A program made the translations under genes and the position numbers. Of a stretch of 64,000 nucleotides of DNA, positions 45,907 through 59,000 are shown piece after piece. The notes below the pieces were generated by a model. That model did not search any database. It saw only the letters and a program-made list of their open reading frames with translations, and was not told where the DNA came from. Positions within the stretch are counted from its first letter, which is position 1, and every line of letters starts with the position of its first letter. Source of the DNA: Cinclus cinclus (taxonomy: Eukaryota > Chordata > Aves > Passeriformes > Cinclidae); NCBI RefSeq assembly GCF_963662255.1, contig NW_026912066.1, positions 62,001 to 126,000 of the forward strand. Direction: 5' to 3'.

Positions 45907-46564
45907 ATTCAGCTAGGTCCATGTTAGCAGCATTCCTTGAGTCCAAAAGGCCCCACTTGGTCAGCCCTTGTGGCCTAAGGCTCCAGCTCCTTTAGCTCCT
46001 GCTGCTAAGCTGCTCAGGCTGAACGAGAGGGCTCAGGGAGAAGAAGAATACAGCTCATGCAATTCCTTCTGGGACGCTGAGAGGGGAGGGTGTGGCACCA
46101 GGAGCACTGTTTGCTGTGGCCTCCTCTCTACCCTTCAGGCCCTTCAGTGCTTTGAAGCAGCCAAGAGCTTTCTTCAAGGGTGCAAGGAAGCAGCTGTTCC
46201 TGCTCCCAGCTCTGGCTCTTCCCACTCTCTGACCTTGACTGGTTTTGTCCCTCTGGCTGTGCCCTCTGCTCCCCCTGTGCTTGGTGGCTGCTGCCCAGGA
46301 CTGTGGCACTGGCACACATCAAGGGCTCCAGCCCCTCCTTTCTCTGCCCTTGCAGCTGCCTGCTCACAGCAGCCTTTTCCACCTGGAAGCTCCCCATGGA
46401 GAGGGAGTCCCCACCTCTGTTCCCTGCACAACCTCCAGGATGCCAGCACTGCCATCTCTAGTCCCTGCTGGCACTGAGGGCTCCCAGGTGCCCCAGGCTG
46501 CTGTGACACCACTGCACACGGCAGGAACAGTGCCAGGGGCTGTGCTCAAAGTCAGGTCCATGTG

Positions 46565-46582
46565 CTGCTGCTGCTGCTGCTG
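46565..46582 (-). repeat. (CAG)6 run (Z2)
   Basis: Six units (CTG on the plus strand) against nine in Z1. Confidence 0.9.
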
Positions 46583-48357
46583 TGGGTGTCGTTTTTTTCC
46601 AGCCCTGCCCAGAGTCAGGGATCAGATCCAGGCACTGCTGCTGCTCCCTCGGGATCAGCCACAATTTGGCTGTTGCTGTCAGTGCCAGCAGAAGCGGTGG
46701 CTGGAGCAGCGGGTGCTGACAGTGCCCCAAGCACACACAGGGGTCCCTGGGCTGGGGGTTGGGAGCTGGGAGGCAGCTGCCCCTTCTTCTCCCTCTGCCC
46801 CTTCTTCTCCCTCTGCCCCCACAGAGCTGGGCCAGGCACAAGGGGGGCAGCACAGCAAACAGGGAGCCTGCAAGTCTCTTCCAGCCCTGTCTGCTGAGAG
46901 TTTGGCCCTTGGAGCTCCAGGTGGACAAAGGCAGCTGCTCCTGGTCCCTCTGTGTGTCCCTGTGTTCAGCTGTGCTGCTCCATCAGTCCGTGCCCAGCAA
47001 TGGGAAAAGCCTCAGGCCTGCAGGGCCAGGAGCTGCTGGGCTCTGCCTGGGCAGCTCAGCCAGCGGGAAGGAGCTGCTCCACACGGGAACCAGGAGCGAA
47101 GGACACTCCTGTTTTAGGAGAGGATTTCTGTTCTAGGAAAAACAAAAAACATAGAAAAGGAAAAAAAAAACACAGAAAACATGTGAAAGATACAAACAAA
47201 ACAACGTGTTAGTGAAAAGTAGTCCAGACCTTTGGATAAAGGGGCAACCGATCTTTTTAAAACAAGGACTAAGTTATTTACTTTAGAAACGTGCTGATGG
47301 TATGGATCCATCTTACTGACCTCAGCAGCCTATTTAAAATGATGTTGGGGTTTATTTCCAATATTGTTATTTTCAATTGTGGTTGAAGCAAGAGGAAATT
47401 GCTTTGTGCCCTGCCAGCTCCAAGCAGGACTGGGAAACTAAACTCTGTCAAACCCCAAATCCTTTTTGAAGATGCCCTTCCTTCTCACCCTTCAAATGAG
47501 GTGCGCTGTTCCCTTTGAAATTGTCAGTGATTTCTTCAAGATGGAAAGACCCACTTACAGCTTTTTGCTCTGGTTTGGAAGTGCAGAAGGGCAACTCTCC
47601 ATCCATCAGCTCCAGACTGCACTGCCTTAGGAACACGGCCCACTCGCCAGGTTTTGCCCACTCGTGGCACTTCTAGAGGAGGAAGAAATTGCACAATTGC
47701 TACGGCACAATTCCAGACAAAAAGGAATGGAGACAGACAAAACATCCTGTGGAGATCCAGGCATTCAGCTGGGACCGTGGAGAGTTTGGGTTCTTGCCAA
47801 TTGGGTGTGTGTCCCTAACTGCAATCTCTTGGCCTGCAGGAGAGTCTCCCTCACCTGCAAAAGCAGAAAGCTCAGGCGGTGTGCTGGGAACGGGCTCGTG
47901 TGATGCAAAGCTCTCAGAGCCCTGTGAGGGCAGAGCGGGCCCAGCCGTGCCCAGGGCTGAGCCCAGCAGAGCCCTGGCACGGCCCAGAGCTGCCTCAGCA
48001 TCCGCAGAGCCCGGCTGCAAGGAGAGAACCCAGAAACCACCCCTCAGCTGAAGGCTCCTGTCCCCCTTGTCCCAACCACGAGCAGTGCCCAGGCCATGCT
48101 GCCTGTGCCCAGAGCTGGGCACAAACCTCCCAGTCACTGCTGCCTCTGGGAGCAGAGCACGAGGGCAGGACACGTGCCCAGCCTGCAGCCAGCCATGGCA
48201 CATCCAGCCCCTCAGCAGCTGCCCAGAGCCAAAAAGCACCTTGGCAGCCCACTGAAGAACTCCTTGCATCTACTCCAGCAAAGGGGGAACCTTTGGTTGC
48301 CAGCCAGGGGCCAGGCCATGCCCAGATCTGGGAGCATCCCCCTAGCTGTGGACTCAC

Positions 48358-48520
48358 CTGCACACTGGGCGTGGAGCGTGTCTTTGAAGAAGGTGCCAGA
48401 ATCAAAGTCCATCATCTCCTGCTGCCAGTGGCCAGGTCGAGGAAGAGGCTGTCAGCCTTGAGGTTGTCCTTGCAGCAGCTCCACGTGGTACAGCTTCTCC
48501 AGGGGCTGCTGCTCCTTCCC
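48358..48520 (-). pseudogene. Decayed duplicate of kinase exon 4 (Z2)
   Basis: The mirror copy of 20484-20646: MDFDSGTFFKDTL followed by a preserved 5' splice site, with the HRD catalytic loop deleted. It lies about 270 bp 3' of the intact gene's stop codon. Confidence 0.6.
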
Positions 48521-48787
48521 TGGGGGCCAGACCAGGCTGTCAGTGTTCTGCCCAGGGACTCAGCCATCACTGAAGCAGGACAAGTAAAACCAGGATGCAT
48601 GGTGGCCGCCAGTGCTTGCAAGACCAGCCCAGCTCCAGAACGGACGTTCCCATCTGATGACCCCTGCTCCATGGTACAGGCAGGAGAAAAAAGTCTGTGT
48701 TTCTTTGCTTCTTATCACCAAGACACGTGTGGAGCTGTTTGATCCAGGCTCCCGGATCAAACGGTGCCTGTGAATCTCTCCCATCTT

Positions 48788-51272
48788 CTAGGGCAGGTGA
48801 ACACCCTGCAGCCAGGGGTCATAGAAGAGATCTTCCAAAGATGGCCTGTCCATGGAGTGCATGCATAAACACCATCTGATAACATCTTGGCACTCTGGGG
48901 AGAGAAACCACAAATCACCGGTCAGCTGGAGGAGGATCCTGTTCACTTTGCCCCACTGTTCCCGTGCCCAGGCTCTGCTGGATCTGCTCAGAGCTGGGCC
49001 TGAGCTTTGCAGTCAATTCCCTGTTTTGGAGGAGAGCAGGAGAGCAGGACATGTGCCACATCCCAGAGATGAGGATTCACCTTGAGAGAGCCCTCGTGGG
49101 AACATGAGCTGGCCCCAGACGATGTCCCGGCCCTTCTTGAACGGGTGCTTCCCGCAGACCATCTGGTACAGCAGGATACCCAGGGACCAGACCGTTGCTG
49201 CCTCGCCGTGGTAGCATTTCAGGTGGGTCCACTCTGGGGGGCTGTAGGACCGTGTCCCTATGGAATACAGATGGAGCTCATCACGGGGATGCTGCTGCTC
49301 CCAGCGCCTCGCCCCAGCATCCCTGGGATTGGGGGGACCGCACCAGTGGCACAGGAGTGACCCGCTGCCTCGTCACCAACACCTGACTCCGGCGTACAAA
49401 AAGGAGGGACGGAAAAGAAACCACTGGTGTTGGGAGAGGGCAGCAGAAGCCCTGGGAAGGCCCAACCATGACACCCAGAAGAAAAACCCACCCAGGGGTG
49501 GGAAAAACCCACTCTCCTCTCTGCTTGCATTGCCCCCAATAAACATTAACAAGCCAAGGCAAACAGGGGCAGCAAAGCAGTCCAAGCCCTTCCTCGCCTG
49601 CACACCAAACGGAGCCGTGCACGGGTCTGAGCCCCCTCTCTTGCTCCCCCCAGGGGGTTTGTGTCGGGCTGGCTGCCCCAGCTCCAGCCACGGCTGAGTG
49701 GGTGGTGAATGCCGTTGGCAGGGCTGGGAGCTGGCTCCCCTCTGATCCCCACTCAAAAGCAACTTTTGGTGCAGGAGAAGCAATCCCATGACCTGCAGCA
49801 AAGCGGGGAATCCAAGCGGGGTGCCACAGTCAGGCTGGGCCATGAGATGCCCAGGGGCATCCCCCAGGCTGGGCTCACCTGCAAACTGGGTGTAGAGTGT
49901 GTCCTGGAGGAAGGTGCCACAGCCAAAGTCAATCAGTTTGGCCTGTCCGGTGGCCAGGTCGATGAGGATGTTGCTAGGTTTGATGTCGCGGTGCAGGACC
50001 CCGCAGCTGCTGCAGTGCCGCACGGCCTCCAGCACCTGGCGGAACAGCCCCCGCGCCTCCTCCTCCGGCAGGGAGCCCCGAGCCACGATGAAATCCAAGA
50101 GGTCCTGACATGGCTCGGGACGCTCCAGCACCAACAAGACGCAGCTGGGCAGCTCAAACCACTCCAGGAGCTGAATTACTCCACGGAACCCAGTGGACAC
50201 CTTGTCCAGCAGCACGACCTCCAGGGGCGCACGGGCGCCGTTGGGCTGCGCGAGGACCACGATGCCGTCAGTGGGGCTGAGGCCGTGCCAGGGCTCTGGA
50301 ACGCCTCAGCCAGCCCGGGATGCTCTGCATCCCCCGCTCAGCCCACGCCCGCTCTCCTTGCAGGGCTCCCGGCGGCTCCCAGCCTGCCGGGCCCCGGCTC
50401 CCCGCCGCCCGCAACGCCCCGGCTTCTGCCGCTGGCCCCGCTCACTCACCAGCTCGCCCCAATGGCGGATGCGATCCCGCCGCACGCATTTGATGGCCAC
50501 CTGCGAACCAAGGGGCAGCAGCGGGCTCAGATCGCCGCCCGGCCCGCCGCGCCCCGGCCTCCTCCTCCGCCCTCCATCTCTTCCTCTTCCTCCTCTTCCT
50601 CCTCCTCCTCCTCCTCCTCCTCCTCCGCCCGCCGCCGGCCCCGCCACTCACCGGGGCGCCGTCCGCGAGCCGGGTCCCCGAGAAGACGCTGCCGAAGCCG
50701 CCGCTGCCCAGCAGCGAACCCAGCCGGTACCGCTCCTGCAAGGCCCCCTGCGCCTTCCCTGCGGGCGACACGCGGCCGTCAGCGCTCGGCCCGGGGCCAC
50801 ACACGGCCCCCGACCGCCCCCCGACCGTCCCGGGCCGGGCATCCCCACCCGCCCCGGGCCCTGGCGGCTCGGGGCCGGCGGCCGCGCTGCCGAGCGGCGG
50901 AGCTCGGGCCGGGGAAGCCGCAGCGGAGGCGGCGGGAGCGGCCGCGCCGCGTGTGTCCTCAGCGGGCCCCTGGAGGAGCCGGGGCCGGGGCCGGGGCAGG
51001 GGCCGCAGCCGGGCCAGGGGCCGGAGGCGGGGCCGGAGCCGGGGTAGGGGCGGGGGTCGGGGCCGGGCTCGGGGTCGGGGCCGGGCTCGGGTTCGGGCTC
51101 CGGCCAGGCAAAGCCAAAGGGCAGCGATGCTGCCCCAGCCCCAGGCACTGATGCCCGCCCAGCACCGCCACAGCCACGAAAGCCAGAGCCGGGCAGAGGC
51201 GAGCCCGGGGTGGGACGGACGGGGCAGGTGACGGGGCAGCCCCGCCCGAGGCCGGGGGCGGGCCGGGGGCAT
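48788..51272 (-). CDS. PIM1-like serine/threonine kinase, six exons, apparently intact (Z2)
   Basis: Exons on the minus strand: 50849-51272, 50652-50758, 50450-50500, 49879-50245, 49081-49257, 48788-48894. Splice sites are conserved, the frame is open, and the stop is at 48788-48790. Reading the exons against those of the Z1 gene I saw no amino-acid difference, so the predicted 410-residue product is the same: [19 protein letters not shown] hinge, [16 protein letters not shown]. Differences lie in introns, notably the shorter interrupted GGA tract and one Ser/Gly-type change in the intron after 49879. Its neighbours are reversed relative to Z1 because the whole cassette is flipped between the Y arms. 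The same upstream in-frame ATG (51662) and polyglutamine tract exist. I cannot tell whether one or both are expressed. Confidence 0.85.
50582..50626 (-). repeat. Interrupted GGA tract in kinase intron (Z2)
   Basis: Plus strand shows TCC units interrupted by TTCC steps. It is 9 bp shorter than the pure Z1 tract. Confidence 0.85.
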
Positions 51273-51380
51273 GGCCCGGTCCGGCAGGGGGAGAGGGGGA
51301 GACGACGGGGGGGTCTGGGGAACGGAGCCCGGGGAGAAGGGATAGAATGAACAAGAAAGAGAGTAAGAGGGCTTGTAGAC

Positions 51381-51383
<3 letters not shown>

Positions 51384-51418
<35 letters not shown>

Positions 51419-51455
51419 GCTGCTGCTGCCGCTGCTGCCGCTGCTGCCGCTGCTG
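51384..51455 (-). repeat. CAG/CGG tract upstream of kinase (Z2)
   Basis: 24 codons, 20 CAG and 4 CGG, in frame with exon 1 and the same length as in Z1. Confidence 0.85.
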
Positions 51456-53817
51456 CCGAAGCGCCGGGGCCGTTTGTCCGCGTGTCCGCGTGTCCGCGTG
51501 TCCGTTCGCCGCTCGCCCCACACGCCCCATGCCCGAGCCCCGCGCGCCCCGGGGCAGCCCCTGAGTCTGTCCAAACACGGGAACTTTGCCCTGTTCAGCC
51601 AAGGCCCAGAGTCCTGACTCCCGCACAGTGACACAGCAATCCCCTCGCTCGCTGCTGTGCATTGGCCCCGCTGAGGCTCACACACTGCCGCCGGGGCACG
51701 TTCCCTGGCTGGAGGATTCCTGCCCCACCCAAGCACTGCCCTTATGTCTCCAGCATTGCTTTCCAACAAAGCCACGGGAAGGCAAACTCTCTGCAGCTCA
51801 TGGTACTTTACAGTGTCTAAGACTCACAAGTCATCGACCAGGAATTGTAAGGGAATGCAGCCCTGACTGCAGCCCTCCCAGAGTAGATGACAAAAAGAAT
51901 CTAAAACGGGGAAATGCAGGTGAACTGGGTGAACTTTGTCTGAAAGAAGGGTCATTTTTTTCTAATAATTTCTAGTCCATTCCCTCAGCTTTTATGCTTC
52001 TTACAAGGCCATTTGCATGCCAGATTCCTCATCAAAGGAGAACCCTGAGCTTGTGGAACTGCGTGTCTGTTCCTCTGCAGGGACACTCAGGGTGAGACAG
52101 GATGCAATTCTGAAGCAATTGTGTTAAAGCAAAACCAGTTATTAAGTAGAGATTGATGTCCTTGCCCCAAACCAACAACCGTGGGCAAGTCCCTTTGGCT
52201 CAGCCTGGAGCAGTGACCTTGAGGGGTGTCCCCACTGCAGGGAGGAAGGCCCCCGCCCCTCCAAGGAGGGAAATGTTGGGACACGCTGCCGTTAAAATCT
52301 GGCACGGGGCTCTTCCAGTCTGAAGTGCTGCCCTGTCAGGCAGATGTGCCCAGGCTGTGCCAACTCAGCAGCTCTGCAGAAGTTCTCAGCGGTGGCACTT
52401 GGCTGTTCCTTTCTCTGGGCATTTTACCAGCTCTGCCACAGCTTCAGCTCCCTCTCAGGATGTTGATCTTGGGGATGGAGGAGTCAGGCTGGTTTCAGCA
52501 CTGTTGACCCCAAAAGCAGCGTGATCCCCCTCTTCATTTCCCACCGGGAGCTTTGCAAACAGAGTCTTGTTGGAGTTCTTTGAGCCCATTCCAGGCAGAG
52601 CCTCCTGCTGCAGCAGGAACTGCCTTTCCTGTGCCATGGCCAGGGCAGATCCCGCTGCAGGAAAAGGCCCAGGCCAGCCCCAAAACAGGGAGGGCCTCGG
52701 GCACAAGTGCAGAGTGCCGTGGTGGCACCTGTGCCAGGGAGAGCCTGAGACACCAAAGGCACCTTGGCAGCAGCAGCTGCTTCCAGGGCATGGCCACAAG
52801 CCTCCCTTGGCAACCCGGCCTGGTGGCCACCACTGCAGAGCTGCAGCTTCAGGGGTCATTTCTGGCTGGGCTCTGCAAAGCCACTCGTGCTCCAGGAACC
52901 CGACTGGGAAGCAATTGGCCCCAGCACCTTGGGGACAAGATATTAATGTCAAAACTCTTCATCCCTGCAGGGACAGGAGAGGGACAGAGGAAAGGGAAGA
53001 GCCAGGCCCAGGGGACATGACTGCAATGGTGGTGGCTGGGAGGTCGGTGCCACTGCAGCAGCCTGGCTGGCCCTCAGCAGACATTCTGGCCACAAGAGTT
53101 GTGAGCAGCTCTTGGCCCTGCAGGGCTGAGGCTTTTCCCCTTTGGTGGGCACAGACTGATGGAGCAGCACAGCTGAACTCCTCCTGGCACTGTTCCCTGC
53201 GGTGTGCAGTGGTGTCACAGCAGCCTGGGGCACCTGGGAGTCCTCAGTGCCAGCAGGGACTGGAGATGGCAGCGCTGGCATCCTGGAGGTTGTGCAGGGA
53301 ACAGAGGTGGGGACTCTCTCTCCATGGGGAGCTTCCAGGTGGAAAAGGCTGCTGTGAGCAGGCAGCTGCAAGGGCAGAGAAAGGAGGGGCTGGAGCCCTT
53401 GATGTGTGCCAGTGCCACAGTCCTGGGCAGCAGCCACCAAGCACAGGGGGAGCAGAGGGCACAGCCAGAGGGACAAAACCAGTCAAGGTCAGAGAGTGGG
53501 AAGAGCCAGAGCTGGGAGCAGGAACAGCTGCTTCCTTGCACCCTTGAAGAAAGCTCTTGGCTGCTTCAAAGCACTGAAGGGCCTGAAGGGTAGAGAGGAG
53601 GCCACAGCAAACAATGCTCCTGGTGCCACACCCTCCCCTCTCAGCGTCCCAGAAGGAATTGCATGAGCTGTATTCTTCTTCTCCCTGAGCCCTCTCGTTC
53701 AGCATGAGCAGCTTAGCAGCAGGAGCTAAAGGAGCTGGAGCCTTAGGCCACAAGGGCTGACCAAGAGGGGCCTTTTGGACTCAAGGAATGCTGCTAACAT
53801 GGACCTAGCTGAATGCA

Positions 53818-53927
53818 GCAGATGGAATCCTGGAATTACAGAATCCTTCCAGTTGGGAAAGACCTCAGAGCTCATGCAGTCCTGCTGTTCACCCAGCACT
53901 GTCAAGCCCAGCAGTAAATCGCATGCC
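53818..53927 (+). mobile_element. CR1-like fragment (Y4)
   Basis: Plus-strand CR1-like words ending at the LTR start TGAAGTACC (53928). Confidence 0.45.
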
Positions 53928-55592
53928 TGAAGTACCAAAGGCTGGACAAGAGGCCCTGACTGAGGGCTGAACACCAGGCCCTGAGCCAAAGGGGATCTCT
54001 GGATGAACCTTCCAACCAAATATTATCTTTGTATCCACACGACCAAACTATGCACGGACATGAGCGCTGTGATAGATGTATGCACTCATGAGTGAAAGGT
54101 GGATTGACCTTTGTGTATTTAGAAGCCGAACAAGGCAATGAAATCCAACATCTGGCCTTGTTTGGGGTGTGTTTGGTCAAAGCCAACTCCTTGGGTTCCT
54201 CCTTGAGCCCTGGCCAGGCTCTGGGTGTGAGCCAAGAGGAGAATGAAACCACATGTTGCTGCACTAGAAGTGCTGTCAGTTTGTTTCTTCAGCACTGTCA
54301 GAGCTGGGCCCTCTCTCAGCGGGGCTGTAAGCCTCAGCTGTGGCTGGAGGCACCTGCAGGAATTCCCAGTGTCCGGGAGTGGCTCTGCAGTCCTTGGCTG
54401 TGACAGCTTCCCCCAGCTGATGTGTGCATCTGGGTGATGGTAAAGTCTGGGGGGAACTGCTGATGGATCTTTCTTAATCACTGCGGGCACTTCTTGGGAG
54501 TGAGGACTGGGTGCATTGCTGAGCTTCTCCTTCTGTGATTCTTTGCTGCTTTGAACTTTAGAAAATTAGGCAATTCCTTCAGCTGGTGTCTGTGTCTTTG
54601 GTGCTGACCTTGCCCACTGGTAAAAGCAAAGTGGCGTAGTCTGGCTGGATCACAACAAAATGTCACTTTTAAAATGTAAATGTAAGGAGTCCGTCCCGTT
54701 GGAAATTGCTGGATGCGAAGCCCTTCCCTAGAGTTGTGTGTCTCAGGAGTGGGCTGAGGTCAGAGCACCGTGGGAGCAGTGGAGCCGTGAGTTAAAAGAG
54801 GCTGAACCAGTGGGTGTCTTCAAATGCATCCCAAAATTGCATATGGAAAAAGGAAAAGAACTTGTGTGTTTTGGGAGGATGAGGATGGATTTTGTTAAGA
54901 GCATATTGGAAACAGCAGCAACAGAAGGAACAATTTGTGTTGGAACACTCCCACATGGAGACACAGAAAAAGTTTTAATCTTGAGCTTGAATTTCATTGT
55001 GCTTGTGATATAATAATGTTACTGTGTTATATATACATATGTGTACACATATCTTACATGTCATGAAATAATATTTTTATTTTTATATAAATAATAATAA
55101 TAATAATGTGAAATAATGCTGACAGTACTCGTGTGTTAGCTTTGGTTGCTCAGGGATGTAACACTGAATACCCTACAGAAAAGCTTTAACAAGGACATCA
55201 ACGTCACGGCAAACTTTGTGAGACTGTTTATAATGAATACAGGAGGAAGGGATGAAATTGGCTGCTTTCATGGGGTTTGCTGACCCTGTGATGTGGAATG
55301 TGTTTTTTGTTAGTGTGGAAAACACAGTGATTAAGACTGCTGGGTTTTTCATACAGCAGGCTATCCACAAGCTGCGGCATTGGTTGGACAGATGAATGTT
55401 TGTTAAAAGAGCAGTTGAAAAAATGAGGAGCTGAGAAGCTGTCCCGATGGAGAAGCCAACTCCCAGATGTGCTCCCTACCCTTAGCAATGGGCCCACTGG
55501 GAAATGGAAAGGCCCTGGATGTGCATGGCTGCTCCCGGTTTGCAAATACAACCATGGCCAGTGAGACTTGGACTTCCTGGGAAATTGTTCTG

Positions 55593-56229
55593 GGTGCCAT
55601 GGTCCCTGACAGGGCCCCCCAGAGGCTGCAGGGCTGGACTGTGATGCACTGGAATTAATTAGGATAAATCAGAAGCAAATGAGAGTTATCAATACGGAAA
55701 GAGGAGTTCAGATTCCTCCAGGACACTTTGTTTGGGGAACTGCTCACTGGAGCTTGGCCTTGCAAAGGGTTCACGTCATGGGAAGAGGAATTGATGCAGA
55801 TTGTCAAGGAGAAATCAAAGTAATCCTTTTCAGCAATAGTGAACACGATTGGATGATTTAGCCCTGTGGCACAGTAGCACCATTATTGATCTTCCAGCTT
55901 TCCAAACATCAGTGAAGGAAGGAGATCCAGCTCAGATCAGCACTGTTTGTGGAGATCAAGGCTTTGGATGCAGCAGTCCTAATAATGGAGCCAAAGTGTG
56001 GGTGGAGAGGCCAAGTGGCCCTCCCGAGCCAGCTGCAGGAACAGCTCTGGGGAAAGACAAGACTGTTGGAATGCTGGAACCTGGCAATATGTCCCTGCAG
56101 CCAAGTGCTCTATGTGAGAACAAGTGGATGTTTTGGGATATTGTTTTAGAGATCGTGCCAGACCACATCTGCGTGTTTGCCCCAAGGGTCCCGTTTGGGA
56201 AATGCTCTGATCCACGGGGCTCCATGTGA
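55593..56229 (+). pseudogene. ERV dUTPase-protease remnant (Y4)
   Basis: dUTPase motif 3 ([14 protein letters not shown]) is in 55679-55861 and the MLEPG protease fossil in 55849-56229. Confidence 0.6.
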
Positions 56230-56982
56230 AGGCTGATGTGACACTGAGGCACTTCCAGACGAATTCCAGCCAGGAGCCTGGGGGTCCCTCAGGGCCTGGG
56301 ACCCGGCACCTCCCCAGCCAAAGGGGAAAGGACCCCAGCAAGCCTTGTTACCCACAGACAGCGCGGGAAAGCTGAACAGCAAAGGTCCCTCGGGACATTA
56401 TTCTGGAATTAAATGGGCACCAGCTGCATGGACAGTGGAATTACTGTTCCTAACCCGGATGAGACTGAGGAAAAAGAATGAGTCACCTTGTCACTAAAGT
56501 AGTGCTTATGTCTGTAAGTTGTGTCTTGAGAGTCAGCCAGAATCTTTGTTTGCCAGAAACACCTGTAGAGTTTCATCAGGGATTAGTCCTGAAATTGTTC
56601 TGAAAATGTAAAGATCTTAGTAGCCAAAATACTCCATGTAAGTAATTGCTGGGTATGTCCTCAACTAATGTTGGGAGGAATGGGGGTCCCTTGGAGGGCC
56701 CACCCTATGGGGTGGCTAGAGCTCTGTCCATGGGCTCTGACTCCTAACAGAGTCAGTGCAGGGACAGTTAAAGAAAACTGTGCTGTGCAAAAAAGGAATA
56801 CAATGATCAGCTTTACAGGGTTCACTAAGATTTCCCTTCAGTAGAAACTGAACCCTGTTGGAGTTAGAGGCCCCAGTGTGAAAGGATTTCTGTGCTTTGC
56901 CATCACTCCCAATGTCCATAGAACTTGGGGTGCTGGAGCTGGTCAGGGTCAGTGTTAGAGCACTGCCAGCTGCAGGGCCACT

Positions 56983-57604
56983 GTGAAACTGCTGTGGCCC
57001 AAAGGCACGGGGGACACAAGAGGAGCACAGGGAGGAGCCCTGGATGCATCAGCAGCCCACAGTGGGAAATGGGAAATCAGACCTTTGGTACTGGGAATGG
57101 GACCTGCTGGATGTGCAGAGACAATGCCTGTAAAGGCTTCCCTCAATGTGTTTGGGTCCTGTTTTTCAGGCAGTGTTGATGCCTCCCTTGGGGGTACTTC
57201 AGCAACAAGCAGAAGGAAGAGTTTGGGCCGAGAGAACATTTCCCCCCACAGAGTGCCTTTGGTCTCAGAAAGCCAAAGACTCTGGTTCACCCTGTGCCCC
57301 ATGAGCACTGCCTCGTCCTATGGAGTTCACATTAATGAGCTACATGGATTATTTGAAGAAGTAGAAAAGGATACTGTGCAAATATCCAGTAGCACATGCT
57401 GTGAGCTCCAACAAACACAAATGGGGCTCTACAGAACCTCATGGCCTTGGATCATCTGCTTGCTGGGCAAGGAGGAGCCTGGGCTATGACGGGACAGGAA
57501 TGTTGCACTTCTATCAGTGATGAGTCTGAAGTGCAGCCATCAGGAATCACCTCAATAGGAAGAGCAGTAGAAGAGTGGCAGAAAGAAGAAAATTCTTCTT
57601 GCTG
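56983..57604 (+). pseudogene. ERV env TM remnant (Y4)
   Basis: The heptad-rich frame 56983-57489, then the frameshifted MALDHLL block and WX6CC motif. Confidence 0.55.
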
Positions 57605-58739
57605 AGATTGCCTTCATGCCTGCCAAATTGGAGGCTGCTGTGAAATGCATTTGTGGCAGTCACTGCAAACATTGCAGTGTGAGCCCTTGGTGTGTAATGA
57701 TTCCATGTTAGAGTTGTTGTGACACTTTGTGCTGGGAAATGGAGCACTGAGACTTGTCTCAAGAGAGACACAGTCTCAAGAGAAAGTGGGGATTTGAGAA
57801 ACAACAGAGAAGAGCAACTAATTAGGCATGTTTTAAAAGAGTTGCAAATTACAGCTCTGAGTAATGAACTGTTCTTCAATTAATGCTTAATTGAAGAACA
57901 AGAGGTGATGCCTTTGTGCCTCATACCTAAATCCAAGACTCCATTATTGAAGGAATTGTTATGGAGGTTGTAGTTCATGCCTTGGTCAAAGCACTGGTTG
58001 AAGTACCAAGGCCTGAACATCAGGCCCTGAGCCAAAGCTGACCTCTAGATGCACCTTCCAAGCAAATGTTATATTTTTATCTGCTCATCATTGAGGCTTT
58101 TTTAGCAATACGATCTCTGTATCTGTGAATTGGTGAAAGAAGGATTTACCTTTCAGCATTTAGAAATCCAACAAGGTCCCATCTGGCCTTGTTTGGGGGT
58201 GTTTGGTCCAAGTGAACTCCCTTGGTTCCTCCTTGAGCCCTGGCCAGGCATTGGGAGGAACCAAACAGGAGACTTAAACCCATGTTCCTGCACTAGGAGT
58301 GCTGTCAGATTCTCTGTTCAACACCATCAGAGCTGGGCCCTCTCTCAGCAGGGCTGGAAGCCTCAGCTGTGGCTGGAGGCACCTGCAGGAATTCCCAGTG
58401 TCCGGGAGTGGCTCTGCAGTCCTTGGCTGTGACAGCTTCCCCCAGCTGATGTGTGCATCTGGGTGATGGTAAAGTCTGGGGGGAACTGCTGATGGATCTT
58501 TCTTAATCACTGCGGGCACTTCTTGGGAGTGATGTCTGGGTGCATTGCTGAGCTTCTCCTTCTGTGATTCTTTGCTGCTTTGAACTTTAGAAAATTAAGC
58601 AATTCCTTCAGCTGGTGTCTGTGTCTTTGGTGCTGACCCTGGCCACTGGTGAAACTGAGTCCCATCGTGCCTAGGAGTTACCTGGGAAGACAAACGCCAC
58701 CACTGCAAATGTCCCCTGGTTTCTGCCTTCTTCCCCCCA

Positions 58740-58746
58740 CTTTATA
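58740..58746 (-). promoter_or_regulatory. TATA box of candidate promoter (Y4)
   Basis: TATAAAG on the minus strand pointing towards Z2, with the same G-rich upstream boxes. Confidence 0.35.
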
Positions 58747-59000
58747 CGCTGAGCATGATGTCCCATGGTCCGGGATCTCCCCCGGGTCAGTTGGGGTCAC
58801 CTGTCCTGGCTGTGTCCCCTCCCAAGCTCCCCTGCACCCCCAGCCCCTCCCCAGCATGGCTGGACGAGGGGCAGGAAAGGCCTTGGCTCTGTGCAAGCTC
58901 AGCAAGAGCAAAACCGTCTGTGTGTGATGGAGCCTGTGCTCAGTACCCGACCCCAGCAGTGTCTCGGTGCCAGCGTCCGTGGCATCAGGCCCTACAAGGG

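Larger units (their letters stand above)
38616..46537 (+). repeat. Y3: inverted-repeat arm, copy 3
   Basis: A direct repeat of Y1 about 30.72 kb downstream, joined on its left to the broken env of E2, not to O. It matches Y2 at both ends and Y4 in the middle. Unlike the others it has a long interrupted G run near 39474-39491. No additional gene is seen between the listed elements. Confidence 0.9.
46538..53182 (-). other. Z2: kinase cassette, minus orientation
   Basis: The reverse complement of Z1 set between Y3 and Y4, so its 3' side faces Y3. The one-sided 436-bp block is at the left end (46538-46955). 46960-48350 and 51460-53182 hold no gene I can name. Confidence 0.85.
53928..58657 (+). 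mobile_element. Class II-like ERV (Y4)
   Basis: LTRs at about 53928-54630 and 57999-58657, with dUTPase-protease and env TM fossils between. The 3' LTR has the GAACTTTAGAAAATTAAGC form shared with Y1. Confidence 0.65.
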
